Shown: in pieces, positions 29,143 through 36,300 of the stretch
Numbering within the stretch: the stretch's first letter is position 1
Layout of the letters: every line of letters starts with the position of its first letter
Source of the DNA: Kitasatospora sp. A2-31
GTDB taxonomy: Bacteria; Actinomycetota; Actinomycetes; Streptomycetales; Streptomycetaceae
DNA: 64,000 nucleotides
Direction: 5' to 3'
NCBI RefSeq assembly: GCF_022288725.1
Contig: NZ_JAKNTA010000003.1
Coordinates: forward strand, 383,286 to 447,285
Position numbers and translations under genes: made by a program
The notes under the pieces: model-generated
Database searches by the model: none
The model's input: only the letters and a program-made list of their open reading frames with translations
What the model was told of the DNA's origin: nothing

Positions 29143-30867
29143 TCACGCGGCCGGGCCGCTCTGGCGCGCCTCGCGGCGGTCCGCCGCGAGCAGCGCCAGA
29201 GCGGGCAGCAGGGTGAGGGCGTAGACGCCGAGCAGCCAGCCGAAGGAGTGGGCGAAGGCGCCCGGCACCAGGCCGTGGCGCTCCTGCGCGGCCTGCTCCA
29301 GCACGACCGTGACCACGGCGATGGCCAGCGCACCGCCGATCCGCTGGGTCAGGTTGAGCTGGGAGGAGGCGTCCGGGATGGACTCCTGACGGATCGACTG
29401 GAACGCCCGGGTCATCGTCGGCACGATGGTCAGCCCGGTGCCCAGGCCGCGGACCACCAGACTGGCGCAGAGCAGCAGGTAGGAGGTGTCGTCCGAGAGG
29501 GTGGTGAGCGGCGCGGTGGCGAGCATGGTCAGCGTGATGCCGATGACGACGGTCGCGCCGCCGCCCAGCTTCTTGAGCAGGACGCGGGAGAGCCAGGCCG
29601 CGGTGACCACGCCGAGGCCGCCGGTGGACATCAGCAGTCCGGTGGTCACGGCGGTCTCGCCGCGCGCGCTCTGGAAGTACAGCGGGATGAGCATCATCGG
29701 CGAGTAGAGGACGAAGCCGAGGCAGAACACGTTGACCACGGCCGTCGCGTAGACGCGGTTGCGGAACAGCCGCAGGTCCAGCAGCGGGAAGCGGGCGCGC
29801 AGCTCGCGGACGACGAAGACGGCGCCGCTCAGCACGGCGAGGCCCAGCGGTGCCAGCAGGGAGGCGCTCGCCCGCACGCCCTGGTCGGCGAACTCGTGGA
29901 TGGCCAGCACCGTGCAGACCGTGCAGGTGGCGGAGGAGAGCAGGCCCACCACGTCGAGCGGCTTGGCGATCCGCTCGGCCGGCGCGTCCTTCTTCACCCA
30001 GCGCAGGGTGACCGCGAACAGCGCCGCGCAGAGCGGGATGTTGATCAGGTAGACCGCCGACCAGCCGCCGGCCTCGACCAGGAGGCCGCCGATGGTCGGG
30101 CCCAGCAGGGGGCTGATCAGCATCACGCTGCCGTTCAGCGCCTGGACCCGGCCCAGGTGCTCGCGCGGGACGCCGCGGGTGAGCAGGATCGTCGACACCG
30201 GGGTGAGCACGCCGGCGGCGGCGCCGGACAGACCGCGGGCGGCGACCAGCTCGGTGAGGGTCTGGCTGAAGGCGCAGCCCGCGGAGCCGAGGGCGAAGAC
30301 GGCGGTCGCCGCGGCGAAGACGCGCTTCACGCCGAAGCGGGTGGCCAGCCAGCCGGTGGCCGGCATGACGGCGGCGAGGGCGATCAGGTAGGCGGTGACC
30401 ACCCACTGGACCTGGTTGATCCCGCCGAACCGGGCGGTGGTGTCCTCGATCGACACGTTCACGATGGTGGTGTCGAGCAGGGCGAGGAAGCCGCCGGTGA
30501 TGGCGGCGGCCATGGTCAGGAGGGCGGAGGCGGACGGCCCGGACGGTTCGCCGTCGGCCGCCGGGGCCCGCTCGCCGGCGGCCTCGGCACCGGTCTCCGA
30601 GCCGGCGGTCTCCGAGCCGGTCTCCGAGCCGGCGGTCTCCGAGCCGGTCTCCGAACCGGCGGTCCCGGTCCCGGCGTCGGGATCGGCCGCGGGCCCGGTG
30701 CCGGTCGCGGGTGCGAGGTCCTTCCCGCCCACGGGCTCGGTGTCGCCCGCGGGCGCGGCGCCGGCGTCCGGTACGACCGGCGCGACCTCCGCCACGGCGT
30801 CCACCACGGCCTCCACCTCCGGCGGGCTCGGCGCTTCCTCGGTGCTCAGCTTGGTTGTCGTCGGCAT
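29143..30867 (-). CDS. DHA2-type MFS drug exporter
   Basis: 574 aa with about 14 helices. Motif C region LLVEAGGWSAVYLINIP, motif A GWLATRFGVKRVF and LDTTIVNVS in the first helix identify the EmrB/QacA (DHA2) family of proton-driven exporters. The N-terminal ~110 residues are an acidic, low-complexity cytoplasmic extension with the repeated unit GSETA(G). Last gene of the leftward run, 40 nt after the acyltransferase; probably exports the product or a toxic intermediate. Confidence 0.9.
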   Translation of the reverse strand: MPTTTKLSTEEAPSPPEVEAVVDAVAEVAPVVPDAGAAPAGDTEPVGGKDLAPATGTGPAADPDAGTGTAGSETGSETAGSETGSETAGSETGAEAAGERAPAADGEPSGPSASALLTMAAAITGGFLALLDTTIVNVSIEDTTARFGGINQVQWVVTAYLIALAAVMPATGWLATRFGVKRVFAAATAVFALGSAGCAFSQTLTELVAARGLSGAAAGVLTPVSTILLTRGVPREHLGRVQALNGSVMLISPLLGPTIGGLLVEAGGWSAVYLINIPLCAALFAVTLRWVKKDAPAERIAKPLDVVGLLSSATCTVCTVLAIHEFADQGVRASASLLAPLGLAVLSGAVFVVRELRARFPLLDLRLFRNRVYATAVVNVFCLGFVLYSPMMLIPLYFQSARGETAVTTGLLMSTGGLGVVTAAWLSRVLLKKLGGGATVVIGITLTMLATAPLTTLSDDTSYLLLCASLVVRGLGTGLTIVPTMTRAFQSIRQESIPDASSQLNLTQRIGGALAIAVVTVVLEQAAQERHGLVPGAFAHSFGWLLGVYALTLLPALALLAADRREARQSGPAA

Positions 30868-30907
30868 GTTCGAACGTCCTTCGTCGTCAACAGGGGGTCG
30901 AGCCGCG

Positions 30908-32092
30908 TCAGTCCGCGTCGACGAGGCCGCGCTCGACCTCGTCGAGGACCGCTTCGGCCGCCTCGGCCGCGCCGGGACGGTTGCGGCAGGAGAGGGTCAG
31001 TTCGGTCCGGTCGCCGATCTGGCAGGTGCTGAGGAACATCTCGGCGTAGGGCACGAGCATCGGCAGGGTGAAGTAGTCGGTGGGGCGGAACCGGTCGGTG
31101 CGGTAGAGCTCGGTGTCGATCCGGCCGTGGTCGGTCAGGATCGCCGTGCAGGGGAACCGGCTGCCGTCCAGTTCCCGGGCCTCGCGGAGCGAGTTGGCGA
31201 ACGGGTTGCTGCGCAGGAAGTCCCGGTCCAGCACGGCGACCTCGCGCTTGCGCAGCATGGCGCCGAGCAGCTGGCTGTGCAGCCGGTTCCAGCGGTCGTT
31301 GCGGTGCAGGTCGAGGACCAGCTGGGAGGTGAGGTTGGCGGTGGAGCGCACCGAGCGGTCGTGCCGGCGCAGGTCCACCGGGACGATCAGGCGCCCCGAC
31401 TCGGTGCCCAGGCGACGGGAGACGGCGGCGGCGACCCGGGCGGTGACCGCGGACGGGCAGGCCGGGACGGAGCGGCGGAGCCAGAGCGGGGTGCCGTCGG
31501 CGGCGCCGTGGCCGAGGACGGCGGGGAAGCCCTCGACCCGGGCCGGCGCGGGGGCGGCCGGCACGGTGCCGGCGGCGGTGCGGAAGTGCGTGTCGTCGAC
31601 GGTGGCCGCGGCCCCGACCGGCTCCTCGCCCCGCAGCGCCCGGAACACGTCCTCGATCCAGTTCCGCAGCCCCCGGCCGTCGGTGACGATGTGACTGGCC
31701 CGGAACACCAGCCGGGTCACCGGCCCCTCGGCGAGGCCGACCTCGCAGACCGGGCCGGCCACGACGTCGAGGTCGCCGTGGAAGAACGGGTGGTCGAAGC
31801 CGGCGGCGGACGGCAGCCCGACCACCGGTGGCACGGGGCCGTCGGCGCGCCAGGCGGCGCCGCGGCGGCGGACCGCGAGGCCGGGGCCGGCCAGGGTGGC
31901 GGCCCGGACCGCCGCGCGGAGCTCGTCCGGCTTGATCCGGCCCTCGCCCTCGATCACCATCTGGATCAGCTGGGGCGTCCCGGTGGCGGCGGCGTTCAGG
32001 TAGCCGCGCTCGATCTGCGAGATCCGGCGGCTGTACGGGCGGGTGGCGGCCGGCGGGGCCGGGGTCTCGGTCGCCGTCGCGGTCGGGCTCAT
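30908..32092 (-). CDS. HxxxDG acyltransferase (condensation / PapA-like)
   Basis: 394 aa. Motif SHIVTDGRG matches the catalytic HxxxDG of condensation domains, PapA and related acyltransferases (general-base His in H-I-V-T-D-G); there is no double His. TALTLP-type DFGWG motif is not clear. The start ATGA overlaps the PPTase stop by 4 nt. As the cluster has no NRPS modules or thioesterase, this stand-alone enzyme could join a carrier-bound acyl chain to an amine or alcohol, releasing the product. This is inference from family and context. Confidence 0.78.
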   Translation of the reverse strand: MSPTATATETPAPPAATRPYSRRISQIERGYLNAAATGTPQLIQMVIEGEGRIKPDELRAAVRAATLAGPGLAVRRRGAAWRADGPVPPVVGLPSAAGFDHPFFHGDLDVVAGPVCEVGLAEGPVTRLVFRASHIVTDGRGLRNWIEDVFRALRGEEPVGAAATVDDTHFRTAAGTVPAAPAPARVEGFPAVLGHGAADGTPLWLRRSVPACPSAVTARVAAAVSRRLGTESGRLIVPVDLRRHDRSVRSTANLTSQLVLDLHRNDRWNRLHSQLLGAMLRKREVAVLDRDFLRSNPFANSLREARELDGSRFPCTAILTDHGRIDTELYRTDRFRPTDYFTLPMLVPYAEMFLSTCQIGDRTELTLSCRNRPGAAEAAEAVLDEVERGLVDAD

Positions 32093-32784
32093 GCTGCTGG
32101 CTCCAGGGTCAGGGCGTCCGTACGGACGGCGGGCTCGGTGGGGCGGGACTGCCACCACCACCGCACCGGGGCGGCCGCGTCGGTGGCGAGCGCCAGGTGC
32201 AGACCGTGGCCGAGGCCGGCCGACCGCACCAGGTAGCCGGTGTTGGTCGGGCGCCAGCCCGGCCGCCAGGCGGGCAGCCGGACGCCGGCGAAGGTCTCCT
32301 TGCGGATGTGCGAGGCCTTGATCAGTGCCTCGCACTCGGCGAAGTCCCGCATCGTGGCGGGCTGCCCGGCCGGCTTGCCGAGCAGGTCGCCGAGCCACTG
32401 CATGGCGTGCGGGCGGTCGCGGTGGTCCTGCAGGTCCACGCCCACCTGCGGGCCGGAGGCGAGGGCGACGGTGCTGAACCCGGCGCAGTGCGCCACCGAG
32501 GCGGTCAGGCCGAGCGCCGGCAGGCTCCACCGCCGGTGCTCGTCCCGGGCGAGGTCCCGGGGGGTGACGGTGCACCCGTGGAGCCGGGCGACCGCCTCGG
32601 TGATCAGCCACCGGCCGGCGTCGTTCAGCCGGTGGCCCATCCGGTCCCGCGGCAGGTGCGGGTGGCGGGTGACGAGGCAGTCGATCGCCGCCCCGCCGAC
32701 CCGGCCCTCCCCTGCCGCAGTGGCCCGCGGCGCCGCGTCCGTCGCCGCGCCGATCAGCGCCGTGCCCATCAGCGCCGTACCCAT
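32089..32784 (-). CDS. 4'-phosphopantetheinyl transferase-like protein
   Basis: 231 aa. Sfp-type landmarks: SVAHCAGFSTVALASG (SxSH-like), QVGVDLQDHRDR (metal motif GVDxE, here with Gln in place of Glu) and FAECEALIKASHIRK (usual W/FxxKEAxxK, here ECEALIK). These changes affect residues that bind Mg2+/CoA in Sfp, so activity is plausible but not certain. It would convert the cluster's two ACPs to holo form. Its ATG overlaps the KS stop by one base; an in-frame second ATG 15 nt on (MGTAL repeated) is an alternative start. Confidence 0.75.
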   Translation of the reverse strand: MGTALMGTALIGAATDAAPRATAAGEGRVGGAAIDCLVTRHPHLPRDRMGHRLNDAGRWLITEAVARLHGCTVTPRDLARDEHRRWSLPALGLTASVAHCAGFSTVALASGPQVGVDLQDHRDRPHAMQWLGDLLGKPAGQPATMRDFAECEALIKASHIRKETFAGVRLPAWRPGWRPTNTGYLVRSAGLGHGLHLALATDAAAPVRWWWQSRPTEPAVRTDALTLEPAA

Positions 32785-35099
32785 CAGGACCTCGCGTCGA
32801 GCACTGCCGCGGCGTAGCTGCCGCCGTAGGCGAAGCTGGACAGCAGCAGCCGTCCCTGCGGCGCCCCGCCGCCGAGCGCGGCCACCAGACCGAGCGCACC
32901 GGCGCTGCCGTAGGTCTCGCCGAGCAGCGCCTTGGGCGCCACGGTGGGGCGGTCGGCCAGCCCGGCCAGCCGGAGCGCCCGGGCCTGGGCGACGTCGACC
33001 AGGCTGTAGCCGGACGCGGCCGACACCACGGTGTCGATCTCCTCCGGGGCGGTCCCGGCCTCGGCCATGGCGCCGCGCAGCGCGCGGGCCCAGGCCTCGC
33101 CGTCGCGGCCGATCCGGCCGATGCCCACCGACTCGCCCGAGGCGCCGAAGCCCTTGACCGAGGCCAGGACGTCCGCGCCGCGGCCGGCGGCCGACTCCGC
33201 GCTCTCCAGCAGGATCGCGGCGGCGCCCTCGCTGAGCACCATCCCGCTCCGGCCGCCCGGGACCACCTGCGCGGTCCGCGCGTAGCCGGGCAGCCGGGCC
33301 TGGGTGGCCAGGGCCTGCTCGGGGAACTCGTCGGCGACCACGACCATGATCCGGTCGGCGGCGCCGCGGGCGATGACCCGGGCCGCGAGCTGGAGCGCCA
33401 GGACCGAGCTGGTGCCGCCGTTGGCGATGGTCGCCGTGTAGCCGCGGTACCGGTGCAGCATCGCGACGTGGCCGGCCGCGGCGTTCACCACGGTGTTGGC
33501 GAACATCGACGGGTTGGCACCGGTGATGCCCTGCTGCAGGACGCCCTTGTGGAACTGGAGCACCGAGGTCACCGGGCCGTAGCCGGTGGCGAAGACGATG
33601 CCGGTGTTCTCGGCCTCGGCCCGCGAGGGCTTGCCGTGCCGCTCGTAGAGGTCGCCGACCGCGGCGGCGGCCAGCAGGCCCAGCGGGTCCATCCGGCGAG
33701 CCCGGCTCGGGTTGAGCTTGCGGGACGCGGCCCGGACGTCCACCCGGCCGATCGGCAGCTCGCCGATGCCCTCGACGTGCTCCAGGTCGGAGAAGCCGGG
33801 CCGGCCCTCCGCCAGTGCGGCGGTGAGCTCGGCGGTGCTGCCGGCCGAGCCGGCCAGCCCCGCCACGCCGGTGACGACGACGTCGTGCACCGCGGAGGTG
33901 CGCCGCGGAGCCCTGGTCGCCCGGCCGGGCTTGTTCAGCACCACCGTGGCGTTGTTGCCGCCGAAGGCGAACGAGTTGGAGGCGACGACCTCCAGCTCGG
34001 CCGGACGACCGGTGTCGGGGACGATGTCCAGCCTGAACGGGGAGGGCACCCCCCGGGTGTTGACGGTCGGCGGGATGGTCCCCCGGTCGATCGCCAGCGT
34101 GCTGACGATCGCCTCGACCGCCCCGGCGGCGCCGAGGGTGTGGCCGAGCATCGACTTGGTGGAGCTGGCCGGCGGGACGTCGGAGCCGAAGAGCAGCTTC
34201 ACCGCCTTGGGCTCGGAGACGTCGTTGGCCGGGGTGCCGGTGCCGTGCAGGTTGACGTAGTCGACGTCCTCGGGGCCGAGGCCGGCGGTGGCGAGGGCCT
34301 GCGCCATGGCGGCCGCGGCGCCCTTGCCGCTCGGGTCCGGGGCGGTCTGGTGGTAGCCGTCGCAGGAGAGGCCGTAGCCGCCCAGTTCGGCCAGGGCGCG
34401 GGCGCCGCGCTCGGCCGCCCGGTCCGCCGATTCGAGGACCATGAACCCGGCCCCCTCGCCCAGGGTCAGCCCGGTGGAGGCCGACATCGGCGCGCAGGGC
34501 TCGGGGTCGAGGGCGCCGAGGGCGCTGAACCCGTAGGCCGAGAGCTCGGCCAGCGGATCGACGCCGCCGCAGATCACGTGGTCGACCTCGCCCTTCCAGA
34601 GCAGCTCCGCCGCGTACCCGAGCGCCACCGCGCTGGCGGCGCAGGCGTTGGAGAGCACGATCCGGGGGCCGCGGAGGTCGAACTCGGCCGCGATGTAGTC
34701 GCCCACGCAGGGCAGCTGGGAGGCGGCGGCCTGGACGGCGTCGAGCCGGCCCTCGCGGACCAGGTCCCGGTGGACGCTCTCCAGCGTCGGCATCGCGCCG
34801 AGGCTGGAGCCGACCACCACGGCGACCCGGTTGCGGTCGACCGTGTCCAGGTCCAGCCCGCTGGTGCGCAGGGCCTCCCGGATGGCGGTGGCGGCCAGGG
34901 CGTAGCAGCGGTCGAGGTCGGCCGGCTGCTCGCTGGTGACCATGCCGGCCCACTCGGTGAGCAGCTCGGTGGTGTCGAACAGGGTGTTGGTCTTGATGCC
35001 CGAGATCCCCTGGGAGATGGACGACCAGCTCTTCTCGGTGTCGTCCCCGGCCCCGGTGATCAGCCCCAGGCCGGTGAGGGCGATGCGCGGCGTGGTCAT
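32784..35099 (-). CDS. Ketosynthase fused to a catalytically dead ketosynthase (KS-CLF-like single chain)
   Basis: 771 aa with two thiolase-fold KS domains. KS1 (1-395) has the full triad: Cys153 in SNACAASAV, His285 in NLHGTGTPAND and His320 in KSMLGHTLGAAG. KS2 (~405-771) keeps the fold (FANTVVNAAAGHVAML, MVLSEGAAAILLES) but has GG at the Cys site (ATIANGGTSS), SAASGYS for HGTGT and PKALLGETYGSAG for KSxxGH. That is the pattern of a chain-length factor paired with its KS. In type II PKSs these are normally two proteins; here they are one. Expected role: decarboxylative elongation on the ACP, chain length set by the KS1/KS2 interface. Confidence 0.88.
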   Translation of the reverse strand: MTTPRIALTGLGLITGAGDDTEKSWSSISQGISGIKTNTLFDTTELLTEWAGMVTSEQPADLDRCYALAATAIREALRTSGLDLDTVDRNRVAVVVGSSLGAMPTLESVHRDLVREGRLDAVQAAASQLPCVGDYIAAEFDLRGPRIVLSNACAASAVALGYAAELLWKGEVDHVICGGVDPLAELSAYGFSALGALDPEPCAPMSASTGLTLGEGAGFMVLESADRAAERGARALAELGGYGLSCDGYHQTAPDPSGKGAAAAMAQALATAGLGPEDVDYVNLHGTGTPANDVSEPKAVKLLFGSDVPPASSTKSMLGHTLGAAGAVEAIVSTLAIDRGTIPPTVNTRGVPSPFRLDIVPDTGRPAELEVVASNSFAFGGNNATVVLNKPGRATRAPRRTSAVHDVVVTGVAGLAGSAGSTAELTAALAEGRPGFSDLEHVEGIGELPIGRVDVRAASRKLNPSRARRMDPLGLLAAAAVGDLYERHGKPSRAEAENTGIVFATGYGPVTSVLQFHKGVLQQGITGANPSMFANTVVNAAAGHVAMLHRYRGYTATIANGGTSSVLALQLAARVIARGAADRIMVVVADEFPEQALATQARLPGYARTAQVVPGGRSGMVLSEGAAAILLESAESAAGRGADVLASVKGFGASGESVGIGRIGRDGEAWARALRGAMAEAGTAPEEIDTVVSAASGYSLVDVAQARALRLAGLADRPTVAPKALLGETYGSAGALGLVAALGGGAPQGRLLLSSFAYGGSYAAAVLDARS

Positions 35100-36139
35100 C
35101 AGGAGATCCTCGTGGTGAGCGAACGGGCGATGACGCGGGGCAGGGTGACGGTGCGCAGCGGGGTCTCGGCGCCGTCCTCGGCGGTGCCGGTCAGTTCGAG
35201 GCCGGGGACCCAGAACGGGGCCTCCAGGAGGGCGAAGACCAGCTCCTCGTCCGGGTTGGCGGACGGGGCCTGCCAGAGCACGGTGCCGATGCGGTGCTCG
35301 CCGGCCTTCACCTCGGTGCCGGCGGCGAAGCGGGCGTCCGCGGGGGCGGCCAGGGCGGTCAGCCGGGCCAGCTCGGTGGTGGGCTTGACCAGCTCCTCCG
35401 AGCCGGTGAACTCGCCGATCCGGTTCCAGTCGACCATCCAGGCGAGGTCGGCCTCGTGCACCGGCAGACCGGCGAAGCCGGCCGCGTAGACCGCCATGCC
35501 GGCCTCGGCCTGGACGCGGGCCAGGCCCTCCGGGCCGACCTCGGCGCCGCCCTTCCCGGCCACCGCGGCGAGCACGGCCTCGTGGGCGGCCTCGGGGGCG
35601 TTGGAGAGCAGCAGGTAGCCGTACTCGCCGGTGGTGCCGACCCGGGCCAGGTGGGCCAGGGCGGCCGGGTCGGACGGCACCGAGGACTCGGTGACGCCGT
35701 GCAGGGTCAGGCCGGAGATGTCGAAGTCGACGAACTCCGCGGCCACCGACCAGGCCTGCGGGCCCTCGAAGGCGCTGGCGCCCCAGCCCTCGGGCTCGAC
35801 CTCGACGGTGACGTCCTCGGGGGCGTCCAGCGCGTCGAGGTAACCGCGCAGCGCCTCGGTGGTGACCGGGGTGCGCGGCAGCAGCCAGGAGTCGTCGCCG
35901 ATCTCGAAGTGCAGGAAGATCGCGAACGGGGTCCCGTCGGCGTTCAGGGCGAGGGCCTCGCGGACGGTGTCCGGCTCGACGTACTCGCTCGACTTGGCCA
36001 GGAACCGGTCGAGCAGGGTGTAGCGGTCGCCGCCGGAGACCCGGACCAGCGGGGCGGTGATCCGGTAGGCGCCGGTGGCGGTGCGAACGGTGGTGTAGTC
36101 GTCCTGCGCGGTGCGCGGCACGGCAACGGTCGTGGTCAT
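35099..36139 (-). CDS. GcvT/YgfZ-like folate-binding aminomethyltransferase family protein
   Basis: 346 aa from ATG 36139 (AAAGGA upstream). Fold features of the glycine-cleavage T-protein family: RITAPLVRVSGGDRYTLLDR near the start, SSEYVEPDTVREALAL, QAEAGMAVYAAGF around 230 and a C-terminal beta-barrel (GTEVKAGEHRIGTVLW). In GcvT this fold binds tetrahydrofolate and moves a one-carbon unit. Within the cluster it could deliver or remove a C1 group; substrate unknown. The stop overlaps the KS start by one base. The upstream leader carries an 18-bp tandem repeat. Confidence 0.75.
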   Translation of the reverse strand: MTTTVAVPRTAQDDYTTVRTATGAYRITAPLVRVSGGDRYTLLDRFLAKSSEYVEPDTVREALALNADGTPFAIFLHFEIGDDSWLLPRTPVTTEALRGYLDALDAPEDVTVEVEPEGWGASAFEGPQAWSVAAEFVDFDISGLTLHGVTESSVPSDPAALAHLARVGTTGEYGYLLLSNAPEAAHEAVLAAVAGKGGAEVGPEGLARVQAEAGMAVYAAGFAGLPVHEADLAWMVDWNRIGEFTGSEELVKPTTELARLTALAAPADARFAAGTEVKAGEHRIGTVLWQAPSANPDEELVFALLEAPFWVPGLELTGTAEDGAETPLRTVTLPRVIARSLTTRIS

Positions 36140-36185
36140 GATGGATCGGGTCCTTTCCCGGGTGACGGTGTGCGGTGTCTGTGCG

Positions 36186-36252
36186 GTGCTCGTGGTGCTC
36201 TTCGTGCTCGTGGTGCTCTTCGTGCTCGTGGTGCTCTTCGTGCTCGTGGTGC
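36186..36252. repeat. 18-bp direct tandem repeat in intergenic leader
   Basis: Unit GTGCTCGTGGTGCTCTTC is present three times without mismatch (36186, 36204, 36222) plus a 13-nt partial copy, and a looser copy follows to about 36270. It lies in the 161-nt gap between the GNAT-fusion stop and the GcvT-like start. On the minus strand it would read as KSTTST, in frame with the downstream gene, but a proper ribosome-binding site and ATG follow it. Confidence 0.9.
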
Positions 36253-36300
36253 AGTGGTGCTCGTGGTGCTGAGGGGGTGCGGTTCCGGTGCCGCGACGGG

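Noticed and set aside
36140-36300. N-terminal extension of the GcvT-like protein encoded by the 18-bp repeats
   Set aside because: The frame is open, but no start codon with a ribosome-binding site lies in it, whereas AAAGGA and ATG 36139 follow the repeats.
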